Below are positions 47,417-59,395 of a DNA stretch of 64,000 nucleotides, in pieces. The stretch is taken from positions 12,197,501-12,261,500 of the forward strand of contig OZ022256.1 of assembly GCA_963978905.1 (NCBI GenBank), given 5' to 3'. Source of the stretch: Trichostrongylus colubriformis. Taxonomy: Eukaryota; Nematoda; Chromadorea; Rhabditida; Trichostrongylidae. The position numbers and the translations under genes are program-made. The notes below the pieces were generated by a model. It was given only the letters and a program-made list of their open reading frames with translations. It was not told where the DNA came from and ran no database searches. Each line of letters starts with the position of its first letter. Within the stretch, counting starts at the first letter, position 1.

Positions 47417-47838
47417 TATGTTATCTTGGACCATGCAAAATGAATTGCGTCTCCAGTGCACCATTTTGGCTCCTCATGGCAGAAGATTGCGCTAGTAAAC
47501 ACATTACGTCGTGACCACATAGTTTAATTTAACCTAGTGTCATCGCTGCATTTGAAAGCGTAGTTGAACTATACATTTCCTCATGGGACCACCTAACACA
47601 ATGGCTTTTAGTCCATTAGTATGACTTACCCCGATAACCCATTTCCGGCGGGGCATGAGGATTAGATGGCTTCCATATCCTTCACGCTTTTTTTGGGAAG
47701 AGCGTCTGATAGTGCGAGGGCATACGGAATGAGCCCAGAGGCTTTACAAAGTGGTGGCGCTAATGGCTAGAGTGTTCTACACCATAATTGTTCTTCCCCT
47801 TCAGCCAGCGCCAACGTCACGAGTTTCACTCCTAAGTA
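47417..47838. other. intergenic, no gene recognised
   Basis: Nothing identified apart from generic AT-rich sequence. Confidence 0.4.
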
Positions 47839-48347
47839 CAGTAGCGCTCGGAAGTCTTCGGCCAAACAATTTTTTGTCGTAACTTTTTTCTACTTGACCA
47901 AATTTGACAAAAATATAATATGTGGTGCCTGAACCTATTGCCAACATTTCCTTCTAGTTGAGTGCCGCTTGACACTTTTCATGTTTTTTTTACAAGAATT
48001 TACTACAAGACCACCGAAAGATAAGAAAAAGGCTTGGTCAAGAAAAACGGCTTTCTTTACAAAAAATAAATTCAGCAAAGCTCAGAAAACATCAATATTC
48101 TGTAGAAAAACCACGACTTTTGATGACAGCGGCGCAGCGGGACGGCATAGGGATGGCACTCCAAAAACAAAAAATTGCATTTAACCGCGTAGCTTACACC
48201 GTTGAGCGCCAAAGTAATATATTTAGTATGTAGTGTCTCCAAGTACAACATACTAAAATTTCTCGTAGATCGGTGCAGTCGCAAAAAAGTTACCAGTGAA
48301 AAACCCAAGTGAAGAACCATTTGGCCGAAGACTTTTGAGCGCTACCA
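47839..48347. mobile_element. Tc1-like MITE, about 510 bp
   Basis: The left end CAGTAGCGCTCGGAAGTCTT (preceded by TA) is matched in inverse at the right (AAGACTTTTGAGCGCTACCA). Both ends continue into CGGCCAAA. No transposase seen. The right boundary is good to a few bases. Confidence 0.75.
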
Positions 48348-50082
48348 CATACTATACAAATACTGTGACCAATCACTGGATGTCGTGAAATAATCTGTCA
48401 TGCCTCACACTCCGATTTAGCTAATTTTCATGTACGACGTACGGGTGTGTGGCGATTGATAGTTTTCGCTTCGCGGCGTCGCACTCGCGGCGCCGTCAGT
48501 ACGACTTGTCGCAGTCGTTTGAAATTTCGAGCAGGATGCAAGGGGCTGCTACTGTGAGGAACTTCTGAAGATTGCTGGTTGCTAGCTTCGGAAGTTCGTC
48601 TATGTTGTGTTTGCTGCTGTTTCAAGCGCGCGAAAATTCGCCACGCGCTCCGACATACGTTATTATCATAAGGTACATCAATAGGATTATGTGCTGTACA
48701 GGCTACTCCATCTCTAGTATAGTAATCTGTCTAGTAGTACAGTAACCTCTATCGCTACACCGCTTACAGCACCCTTGCCAAGTCCTCCTATGGACGACCA
48801 CAATCTGTCTACCCCACGACATATGTGTAATAGCCAACTCAAGAAACTCCTGTGGTGTGGAGAAAACCAGTCAATTCAGTACGATTCCTTTATTCAATGC
48901 GGGGTCTTCTGCCGTCAGCATAAAAGTGAGTCCTGTGAAATCAAAAATAGCACGAAATTTACATCACAGCGTCCACCGTCTTTCGGATTCGACCAATCGA
49001 AACGCGGATACGACTCTTGCCAGCAACATGAATGCAATCTTCCTGATGAAGATCCACGGCCCCCTTTGTACCTCATGGAATTCGACCCATATAGCCCACG
49101 TTTTGTCAGCTTTGGTTATTTCATCCCATGTGGTAGTGACCTTATAGCAAAGGTGAAGTTGGGCAAACCACCGCTGATTCTAGACGAGCGCCATTTTTGG
49201 AGGTCGTCAACGAAGGACTGTAAGAGGGTAAGAGCTTGGATAAGCGTGGAGGAATCGATGTGACATCGCGTACGCAGCTTACTTATGCTGAGCGCGATGA
49301 AGATTTTGAGAGAGCCGTCCACGGGAATCGCATGTTTTGATTTTTCTCAAAATCACTCTACTGGATGAAGTACATGTAGAGAAACACGAGTCTCTAAATT
49401 TCTTTTGATCCAATGCAGCAATCGAAACTTGAAGAACAGCGACTCGTTTAAATTCCCGCCGAGCAACTCAAAACAGTTGTCTGCGATAGGAGTAGTACAC
49501 ACCAAATTCCGGCGCCCGATGTTGATCTGCTTCTCATACAGCGTCTCTGATTACATGCTCGTAGCCTATTTCCTTCCTGAACCCTTGTAGCCCCGCCTTT
49601 ACTGGCTCCCCACCCCTTCGGATGTTACTTTGAGAAGTTCATCTGAGCCGGATTCTTGTTTTCTCGCATGATGCTTTGCATGTGGATGTAATAAGCTAAT
49701 ACAAAATAAGTATACGGGTGGGAAAGAAATCAAATTCTCGTGATCGATTTTTTAGGGGACTTCGGCGCACCAGATCGTATCGGCTCCTGTTTGTACCACA
49801 TCCAAAACACTGGTCTCGTCGAGAAAAAACTGTGCAATCTGGCTTTGCCGAGTTCGGTAATTCATTCAAATGCCGCCATATGCTGATACTCAATGGTGAA
49901 GACAAAGCAGTGAAAGGCACTGAAAAGCTTATGATCACCCCCTAACCATTCTTTGCTCATTCTCCCGAAATTAAAACTCATGATATTCTCGAATCACTTT
50001 AACAGGAACTGCAATATTACCTTACTTCCCAAATACATGAAATTGTGGTGGTGCAGTGGCTAGCTGCAACATTTGATTAGTA
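48348..50082. other. 1.7 kb without a recognised gene
   Basis: 48440-48520 shares GCGTCGCACTCGCGGCGCCG with the 293-bp array unit (fragment of the same family). The 162-codon frame at 48775-49263 was examined and not accepted as a gene. Confidence 0.4.
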
Positions 50083-50789
50083 TTAGGTATATGCAGAATA
50101 AATGGCCAAAACGGATCACTTTTTTCAAAACGCCATAACTTCGCTCAGACACAACTTTATTTGTCGAAATAAGAACCATTCGAATCTACAGAATTTTTGC
50201 AACGATCTGGTGAAGAAAATATGCCATCACGATCAAATTCTGGATTGCGAAAATCAATAAAGTCATGGCGTTTTCAACATGCATAGCATCGGCGAATTTT
50301 TTCTGACGCAGGTTTACATCGAGAACGAGAACCCGGACAAAGTGGTAATCCGTTGGGGATAGGTCTGGGGAATAAGGGAGGTGAGGGAGAGTCTCGATGC
50401 CTAACTGCATCAGTTTTTGCCGGGTGCGCAAAACAACGCAAAACCACACACCTCGCAAGTCACCCGGCAGGTGATGCAGTTAGACATCGAGACTCTCCCT
50501 CACCCCCCTTATTCCCCAGACCTATCTCTGACGGATTACCACTTTTTCCGGGTTCTCGATGCAAACCTGCGTCAAAAGAAGTTCGCCGATACGATGCAGG
50601 TTGAAATGCCATAGTTGAGAGTATGAATTTTCGACCCAGAATTTTATCATGATTGCATTTTTTCTTTACCAGATCGTTGGCGAGGTTGTGTAGATTCGAA
50701 TGGTTTTTATTTCGACACTGTGTGTGAGCGAAGTAATGGCGCTTCGAAAAAAGTGGTCCGTTCTGGCCATTTATACTGCATACACCTAA
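50083..50789. mobile_element. 707-bp head-to-head mariner palindrome carrying two transposase C-terminal fragments
   Basis: Ends TTAGGTATATGCAGAATAAA and inverse TTAGGTGTATGCAGTATAAA; TA on the left, CA on the right (decayed duplication). The minus-strand half reads ETLPHLPYSPDLSPTDYHF and the plus-strand half ETLPHPPYSPDLSLTDYHFF followed by LRQKKFADTMQVE: both are the mariner third-aspartate region, pointing outward from a centre near 50437. The N-terminal DNA-binding domain and first catalytic aspartate are absent. Confidence 0.9.
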
Positions 50790-51929
50790 CACATTGACTG
50801 GATCGGACCTCATCCTTCCAGACTGATTCTTCTATCCATGTGGCCAAACTGTGTGGCTTGTATGACACCGAGGCACTTCAGTCGACAAATATCGCTTCGT
50901 AGGACCACATCGGCCACATTCACGATTACGCTTGACTGCGCTTGACTAGTTGATTTCAACGATGATTGTAGCCGACTTCGAAATGCAATGCTTTGACTTT
51001 CGGAATGCAACGGATTTCCTTTCACATCCCAATAAATAAAAGCAGCAGACATGGTGGGGTCTAATTGGATTCGTCCGGATGGTGTCATCGGCTCACGTCT
51101 TTTGCTTGGGCTAACGTTAGCTACTGAGTTATTACCATTTGTCGTGGAAAAACAAGACACCTCAGCCTTTCAACTTTCGTTCGCCTGCTGAACAGCCTTT
51201 TTCTTTATGCCCATGTCTTTCACGGTTTCCTACTTCTTCGAAGGCTAATGATGCACTCGTTCTTCTGTAAGGCGAGCTGATTGTCTAAGTAGCTCAGCTG
51301 AAAGCACCTTTAATGATGTGCCTCTTTATTAGCCTTTTTAATAAAATTTCGAATAGATTATTAGCCTGCATATTAGCCATTCTATGCCGTTGGACCAACG
51401 CGTAATAAGCCTCACTTCACGATGGCTACCTGACCGCCTCAAGCCGCTATTTCTTCTTGTCATCAGCATCCCAGTTATAATTACTTGCATGGGTACATGT
51501 ACAATCTAGTTGAGTTTCCACTTGATTATCAGAAACGAGTCAACTGAATCACAGTTCGATGTGATTTTTTGAAAAAGCATTATTGTGGAATTATAAGCTC
51601 TCCCTCCGGCAATGGTGGGTTGGTTGTCATCTTTAGCAATGAAACTAAGAGATTTACTCTTGTAGCCATTGAAGAAAGGGTCAGCATGAACTGCTGGAAA
51701 TACTCCAACCGGGGCACTCGTTCCTGTCATCAATATCCGTTGTTGCAAAGGAAATAGACAAAGACCCAAAAAAGGACCCTCTCCCATCGTTGGCTCTCGA
51801 CGCGGATGACCATGCCGTCAAGAGGCGGGAAGTCCGGACGAGTTTTCCATTAGCATGTTGCTAGGTCATAAACACGAGAGACCTTCCGAAATACGGCAGC
51901 ACCCATTTTTTGGAGTGGGCTCCTAAATT
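50790..51929. other. intergenic, one repeat fragment
   Basis: 51815-51905 is a partial copy of the dispersed repeat at 45625-46030. No gene recognised. Confidence 0.45.
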
Positions 51930-52352
51930 AAAGGAATCGTCCACGCAAAAATCAGTCTTTATCACCCTCATATTTACGTTGTATTTGCCCAATAAGGCCG
52001 CATACAAAGTTTCACGCGAAAACGTGAGGGTTAGGCCAAGATGCAGCTTCCCAAATTCTTGGCTGAGTGGGCGGGGTCTCCGAGTAAAAGCCCCGCACCG
52101 TCGTCCGCCGCGGTTGGGAACGGAGAGTAGGAGTGTTCATGTAAGGTTCCGTTCCTACAATGGTTCTCCGACCGCGGTGGACGACAGGGTAGGCACTTGC
52201 TCGGAGGTCCCGCCCAACCGGCCAAGACTGTCTGATGCTGTATCTTAGCCGGATTCACATTTTTTCGCTTGAAACTTTGCATGCCGCTCACATTAGGCAA
52301 CCGCAACATGAATATATGAGTAAAAACTCATTTTTGCGTGGACGGTTCCTTT
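51930..52352. mobile_element. GC-rich foldback MITE, complete copy
   Basis: Starts AAAGGAATCGTCCACGCAAA and ends GCGTGGACGGTTCCTTT. Inner arms GGGCGGGGTCTCCGAGTAAA and CGGAGGTCCCGCCC. Close in structure to 8456-8886. Confidence 0.85.
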
Positions 52353-52618
52353 GATCTTAGAAAGGGGACTGCGATGACATCAGTCCTGCGGCGACCTCTC
52401 CGTCAAAGAGGCGGGTAGTTTGGAGGTTAGTTTTCCATTGCATATTGTCAACCAAACGCAAGGAAATGTTTAGAAATACGGTAGCCTATTCTCTGAAGTT
52501 AGCCAAGCTATAACTAAGAAAGTGCGACACAATACCTTATTTTGCCGCCTATGCTTGGCTACTCTTACCGTATACAATCAGGCACCGCGTCGCCTGGAAG
52601 TGGGGTCTGTCACTCTAA

Positions 52619-53949
52619 CAAGGAAGGCCCATCAGGTCATGGTGAGGTTTTTCGGAACGGTTTTTTGCATTTTATAAGGTCTCATAAATGAAGCAAAAAA
52701 CCGGTCTCAAATTCGGCTAAATGGTTTTGGGAGGCCCGAAAAATGAGTGACAAAAGTTGCTTAGAAAGGAGCAATTTTGACCAGTTTGCTGCAATGCTTT
52801 CCAGCTGCGGCGTTCAGTATATGCATATCAGAAGACTGTCTTCAAACCTACGCCAAAACAACTGCGAGCTGGTTCAAAAATGTAGAATCTCTTATGTTAA
52901 CTGCTAAATGAAGCAAAGAAAACTCATAAGGGATGCACAGGTCATTTTTCGCGCAGTGGTTGGATGGGCGAATGGGTAGTGGGATGGACAGTAATTGGCA
53001 CAGTGGAGGAGGCGACTATAGTTCAACTCCTCCCGACGTCCATTTTTTGCATTTTCTTAATTTTCTTTGCCTGGCGCTAAACTACTTGCGCACATGCAAA
53101 ATGGGTGCAATTTTTGTTGCTGGTGCACCAAACTGACCCCGGTTTTCAGTGGCTAACTAATTTGGACCCTTCAGCGCCCCTAGCACTCCTGCCAGGCGTT
53201 TCCGTGCGAAACTAGTGTGATATTCGTGCTCAGGAGACCCAATTAGCCGTAGCTACAGGATATTATCCAAATTGAGATTTTGACCCAAACTCGAGACAAT
53301 GGGATGGACATGAGCACACAGTCACTGCTCTACTTGCACAGACGAACAACTAGCAGCCTCGATTAAATGCAATGGAGCAAAATCAACGCATTCCAAGTGA
53401 ACTGCACCCAGCAACACTATGCGTTGGAAAAAAATAGCAGACATTCCCTTATATCGGCTACCAACCTCCTTTCGTTGAGTGTTCTTTACTATGGTAGTAG
53501 TAGTACTGTTGGTCACCCAATTTCCGAGTCTGGGTCAAAACCACGATCAGGCTGAATACATGTTACCCAGGGTGTTCGACTCCTTGAACATGAATACCAC
53601 ACGTGCTTTGCTAAAAAAGCCCTAGTTTCCTTGTTATGGGCGTTGGCAGGTCCAAACAAATCATTCGCCTAATATGCAAAAAAAAACTGAAGATAGCGGT
53701 TCCCTGGCAGGATGAAAATTGATTTTGCACACATTTTGCACGTGCGGTCACACATGAGCACAAATGGATGAAAACTAGATAAATGCAAAAATTTGGCCTC
53801 AGGGGGGATCGAACCATTGACCATTTTCTGGGCCCCCCAAAACCATTTAGCCGAATTTGAGACCGGTTTTTTGCTTCATGTATGTGACCCTATAAAATGC
53901 AAAAAAGCGTTTTGAGAAAGCTCACCATGACCTGATGAGCCTTCCGTGT
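52619..53949. mobile_element. PIF/Harbinger-like non-autonomous element, 1331 bp, TAA target duplication
   Basis: Inserted into the dispersed repeat whose empty version is at 45625-46030: the empty site reads CACTC-GAA-GGTGTCAGC, here CACTC-TAA-element-TAA-GGCGTAAGC. Termini CAAGGAAGGCCCATCAGGTC and inverse CACGGAAGGCTCATCAGGTC; inverted similarity continues about 120 bp in (blocks ATGGTGAG, TTTTTTGCATTTTATA and GAGACCGG/CCGGTCTC). TWA duplications are typical of PIF/Harbinger. No transposase seen. Confidence 0.85.
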
Positions 53950-54110
53950 AAGGCGTAAGCTGTTTACCGTTACACCGCCTCTACAGCTCGGTGCGCACGC
54001 TTTTCAACTGGGATTTCACCATAAATAGGCTTTTTAGGCCCCTAGTTTTCATGTAAGTGACATCTTTCAGGGATTTCCCAATAACCACATTAGCCCTAAC
54101 GTTGCCATCA

Positions 54111-55238
54111 AGACGGTCACTAATGCTCTCGTTAAGAAGGGAACAGAGTAACGACAAGAGATGCAAAGAGCATGGCCTACTAGCTACGTCCGATTAGTTT
54201 TGTGGCCCAGGTTTAAGTGGCCATCACGCCCGCCATAATGACTAACTGTCGCGTCGCAATATGACTAGTTGTATGTAGCAGGATCTACTGACTCACCAAT
54301 ACGAGATGTATCGTTAAATCTTGCTGGTACTTAACGGCAAGCTATCGAGCCTTCTATAGTAGAGCAATCCTAGACAATCATATATATGATACTTTTTCAA
54401 TTTCTCAGGAAAAAATACGCAGCGTGGTTGTATTACCTACAATTATTATTTTAGTTATAAAGATTTTGAATTTACGTTAGTTGTATGGACGACAAACAAG
54501 TCGATAGTACGGTAACACTTGCTCAGAAACGTTACTGGTTAGGTGAACGGGAAAGAACAGTGGAAGCTCCACCCATGCTATGACGTCATTTCTAATGGAA
54601 GCGGTAGCTGGGATCACTATTGGCCGTATGCTGTAATCCGCTGTCAAAAAAGTCGCTTAGAGAGATTAGAATTTCGATCTTTCGTCTACAGTGATTCATG
54701 GAAATTAGCACTGTAAAGTTATCTGGGATTTAGACAAATTTAAATGAAGAGCGGGATGAGGGCAGAATCGTTAGATGAATTACCATTTCGCACATGCTCT
54801 CAGACTTTTCTTATTCTCGGGCTTCTTTGGAAGGGTCATTTCGAAAGGATAATGACCCCCTTTTGTACGGATCTCTTCCAATTAAATCATCTACTTTCTC
54901 AAGGCTCAATATTATAGCAAATATTGAGCCGTGAGAAAGGTTTGATCGGTTTTCGCATTTTTGCTTCAGGAGATCATAAATATAGGTTCAGGCTGCATCT
55001 TTTCCCATAAAAAAGCTCCATTCAATTCGCCATAATCTTGTCAACATGATGCATGCCTACGTATACCATTTTGACAAAAGGCTGATAATTTACATCATCA
55101 CACATCAATCAAGAAAAGTCAATTCTGAATCATCATGCTTCGTGAACACTCTGCATGTTTGGAAAAAAGGTGCAAAGTTACTGCCATATAGGTCTGATGA
55201 GTATGACAGACGAGGGAGGGTTTCAGCCTGAAATCCTT
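54111..55238. other. intergenic, no gene recognised
   Basis: AT-rich; contains a 19-bp-stem hairpin at 54894-54939. Confidence 0.4.
54894..54939. repeat. small hairpin, 19-bp stem, 8-nt loop
   Basis: 54894-54912 (CTTTCTCAAGGCTCAATAT) pairs with 54921-54939 with one mismatch. Possibly a regulatory or remnant foldback structure. Confidence 0.6.
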
Positions 55239-55670
55239 AAAGAAAACGGTCACGGGAGAATTACTTTTTTTTGTTACCCATATATTTATGTGGTATTTGC
55301 CTAGTAAGGGTTGCATGCAAAGTTTCACGCGAAAAAGTGAAAATTCGGCCAAGATACAGCTCCCCTAGTTCCTGGCCGGTGGGCGGGACCTCTGAATAAA
55401 AGCCCGTCCCGTGGTCTGTCGCGGTTGGGAATGGAGAATGGGACTGTTAACGTTACCTTCTGTTCTTACAATTCGTCTTCGACAGCGGCGGACAACGGGA
55501 TGGGACTTTTACTCGGAGGTCCCGCCCAACCGGCCAAGACTTTGTGGCGCTGTATCTCGGCCGCATTCACATTTTTCGTGTGAAACTCTGCATGCCGCCC
55601 ACATTAGGCAAATACAACATAAATATAAGGGTAACATAAAAATTCATTTTTCCTTAAACGATTCCTTTAA
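55239..55670. mobile_element. GC-rich foldback MITE, near-complete copy
   Basis: Blocks GTTGCATGCAAAGTTTCACG (about 55309) and GTGAAACTCTGCATGCCGCC (about 55579), inner arms GGTGGGCGGGACCTC and GAGGTCCCGCCC. The right end CGATTCCTTTAA fits the family; the left end is diverged. Confidence 0.8.
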
Positions 55671-58600
55671 ACTCCTGGAAGATGATCCGTGGAAAGTGCG
55701 GTCGTGCATGGCTACTGCCGCACGGTTGCGCAGTTTTCTTTTAGAGTTTTGACGAATTAGAACTACTTAATGTGATCGACCACGTCTGTATTGGGAAGGC
55801 CAATGTTTTATATATTCTCGGCGCATACTGCGCATACGAACGCTCATCGCTTTCTGTTTTACTAAAACGGTGGATCAATCAAAGATTCGAGAAACTCATT
55901 CTTATTTCCGTAATTCTAGAACCAGGGAGAAATGGACAAATCTTTCCATAAACTGCAATGCCTCTTATCCTTGTTACGACTGGAATAAACAAAAACTGGT
56001 GAAGTGAAGTTTTCCGGAAAGTTTCTTTCTTTCTTGTATCACTAATAATTCAAAAACCTTGTGTAATTTGAGCTAAGTTGCGTGCTTTCAAATTTGGATT
56101 TGTCTTGTGAACGCGCTCAACAGGCCCGATTTTTCCTTACACCCTAATATTCCATGCATAGTTGGCCTTCCCAGTTCCCTCACGAATGTTCATTCTTTTC
56201 GACAGGAGTCGTGACCCACTTCTACACCTAGCATATCTATGTACAGGTGCCAAAAATGTAATTTTGCTCACGGCTCACATCCGCCAGGTATACAAAACAT
56301 AGGGAAACGGAAGAGATAAAAGTATCGGAGCTAAATATTCCCGAACTGTTCCTTCAGAAATAGGAGCAAGCTGGAACGTACTACTTTCACCTTCATCAAA
56401 ATACGGAGCCTTCAGTCGGCGCAGTCGAGCTTTAGAGCACCTACAGTATCAAGGTCCGCTTAAAACAGTGGAGCCAGGTTCCGTGGTAGGTCTTTTGTGA
56501 GAAGCTTCTCAAGGATTGACTCTTCGTTTCATGGAAGTTAAGAGCCCTTACTGCTCGAACAACGCTGCTATGATTCGATGTGTCATTTCCATACCTCAAA
56601 CCCCCCTCCGGTGGAGTTTCAGTTGTAACAGCACGTTCTGGTTCTTGGGAACGAAGGGCTTTGGGAGCCCGGAAAGACGTAATTTTTAGGAACATCATCC
56701 AATATGAATCCCCTTGGGTACCCATAGTGAACAGACCTTCGCAAGGTGGTGAACGAGAGTGGCGAAATCTCGGATTTTGCCGTGTTGAGGTGACATGTTC
56801 CCTCGGAATAAGCGTCCGATTCTGTTCATGCAGAAGGCTGTTACGGAGTTTGATAATTTATTGAGGTCTGTTCTTCAACTTGGAGATGGCAATACCTCGT
56901 CAGAATTTGCTGAAATTCGACTAAAGTAGGATTCAAAGTGGAGGAGAAGAAATTACTCTTTTTTGGCATCCCCTGTACATCATATATTTTAATCAACTCT
57001 TCTCATATTTTGAAGCCTTCAAGGAGTTTGCACTGTTGTTGTTGTTGACAGGCCATATGCAGTAGGTTTACTAATTACCCTGAACTAACTGAATGCCAAG
57101 AAAGTATACTGCTAATTTACCCGCACCCATTCCGAGTTTAAAATATGGAAGTTTTCAGGTTTATGAGTTTTTTTGCGACACTGCGAAAGGGGGGAAAGGA
57201 GTCCACATTGTTGCGAGAAGCCTAGAGCACTGTCGTGTACATTGACTTTCTCATGTACGTATTTTTCAAACCAATCAAATGCCACTACGATTATGACTAG
57301 AAGTAAACTGCGTGACGCATCCCCACACGGGATTGATGACGAGTGCTTTATTTTTTTCTAAGCTTTACTGCCATAACCGGATCTGTTTGACTCTGAAAAG
57401 AGGAGCATGATTATCATGGTTTTTTTTGCGATGCTCGCCTGCTAATAGAAAACTTCCTGGTGTTCCTGGTGCCTACGAAGATGGACCTCTTTTCAGTTCC
57501 ATGAGGAATTCGAAGGCATAACATGGCCTTATGATAGTAATCGGTGCAGGGTTCTATTTTACGACATACGAATATTCCTTGATATGTACAAGTGTGAAAA
57601 AACCCATTAATTCTCACCCTTTGGCATGGGAATCATGACGTATAACAACATGTTGCGAATAATTAGTTGATACAAAAGAACACGGTTTTCCATGACGTAT
57701 AAAACATGTTGGGAATACTTATTTGGCACCAAAAGGACATGGTTTCTCTCTTGAAGGCAATTTTTCCCCGTTCACACAGATTGCCTCGGACTCCATGTGA
57801 GCGATTCGTATCTGGCACGCAGCACGGACAGTTATGAGTTCCGCAAGGTAGTGTCAGTTTTTCAGCCGTGACCTAGCAACATCATGGCCAGTTGCCTGTG
57901 AAGTTCAATTTAGTAGGCTTGCCTCAAGAAACTTCATTATAATTTCTTCTTAGAATTATTTTTAGTATTCACTTGCGCTTGATTTTTTGATGAATTTTAC
58001 TATAATTATTCCTTAGTTGCTTTCTTTGTTCACTTTCGCACTGTTTTTAAAGTGGTAATATTTTCAAAATTAAAAATTGGTTCCAAGCAGCTATTGGGCC
58101 ATGCTTTCAAATCTCCAGATTACTTGTGGTGTCAGATGGACCCCTAAGGGGTTACTTCCCCAAGTAACCATTTACAGACAGGACTTTGCAACATCACTTT
58201 TAGCCTTTCCTTTCTCCTGACAAACCTTTTGACAAACGTTCTCATCCCTCCTTCACAGTCAGCGCTTGAAGTATGCCTCTGCATCTGAGTGCTTCCGAAG
58301 TAAAATCGGTCATCGTCAAGCGAATTAGCCACGTCAGTAGGATCTAATTGCGGCCTGACCTCTTAGAGGCACACTCCATGGTGAACATATAGGACGATTC
58401 ACCTTCTTGTGGCAGCACTTCTTTGGACAGCTATCTGAGCTTCACCATCTTCGCGCCAACACGGCTCGCTATCGCGGCGCCTCTCTGCTCGAATTCACTG
58501 CGACCACACCCACGTGAGTTCCCCCATTGGTCAACTGAGCAGAATGGGTGGAGTTGGGTGCTATCAAACGGGTGTACCGCCGTGGCTACCCGAAAAAGGC
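55671..58600. other. 2.9 kb without a recognised gene
   Basis: No splice-consistent gene. An imperfect direct repeat of about 55 bp occurs at 57634-57688 and 57691-57743 (shared CATGACGTATAA and ACATGTTG). Confidence 0.4.
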
Positions 58601-59395
58601 CTAGCCTACATAGTTACCCAAGGATCCACCTCCCAAAGGGGTAAGTCGACTTATACAGTTATCTTGAAGTGCACCTTCAAAAGACTGTGAGAGGGACCCA
58701 ACCGCCTGCCCCACTCCAAATCGGTCATTAGCACCACTTGTAGAAGAAGAGGCGGGGATAGTAGGCGGAAGGGGTGGGTTTGGAGGAGTTGAAAGCCCTT
58801 GAAATGGTCCTAAAAACTGAAATTTGCGGTGAAACTGCACTACATTTCCCAGCAACTTTTATTACAACTTGTAGAGTCACCAGGATCATCGTCCACCTCA
58901 TCTTTCTCAGGCGAGTGAATTGGCTTGGCATGGACAACCCCACTCACTTGAACATCCCTCCACCATCACTTAACCTTGATCGGAAGCTTTGACTTGAAAG
59001 CCATCTTACCTCATATCCCCTATATTTCTTACGAATCTATAAAAAATTGATGAGAAGCCAGACGCGGCCGTTATAACAGTACCTATCTGGACGGCTATTC
59101 TTGAGAGGACAGTAGCAGCCACTTATTGATGTCGGCCAATAAAAGAGAATACTACCACTCAAAAGATTCTGAACTGTGCAATAGCGTCTGGATTTTATCC
59201 AAGCTCCCATAGGCGTTACAAGCGCAGCAGTATCATTGCATTTTTCGTTGTCCCATATCAGAATTCACTTGTCATCCCAAATGTACCCATAATTGTCCAG
59301 CGATTCTTTCACTTTCCTATAGGAAATGAGTAACGCATTATTGTTACCCCTCCATTGGCCACGTAAGCCATCATTGAGCCTTAGTCATTAGCCAT
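58601..59395 (-). pseudogene. unrecognised coding-like region with in-frame stops
   Basis: A minus-strand frame from about 59395 to 58945 reads coherent protein-like text (LDNYGYIWDDK, WDNEKCNDTAALV, SGCYCPLKNSRPDRYCYNG, KYRGYEVRWLSS) but contains two stops (TGA near 59280, TAG near 59042). Both stops could instead be removed by introns: a GTGAAT donor follows WDD, and TTTTTTATAG is a good acceptor at 59041. Downstream, 58808-58601 (TTTCAG acceptor, TAG stop) reads a proline/serine-rich C-terminus (STPPNPPLPPTIPASSSTS, ending GSLGNYVG). I could not find one set of joints satisfying all phases. Either a spliced gene of unknown function or a decaying one. Confidence 0.35.

Noticed and set aside
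48775..49263. 162-codon plus-strand frame with PYSP-like text suggesting a decayed mariner
   Set aside because: No catalytic or helix-turn-helix motif and no terminal repeats nearby; the similarity is too slight.
52957..53030. A- and B-box-like text inside the PIF-like element suggesting a tRNA gene
   Set aside because: No cloverleaf could be formed and the box spacing is too long.
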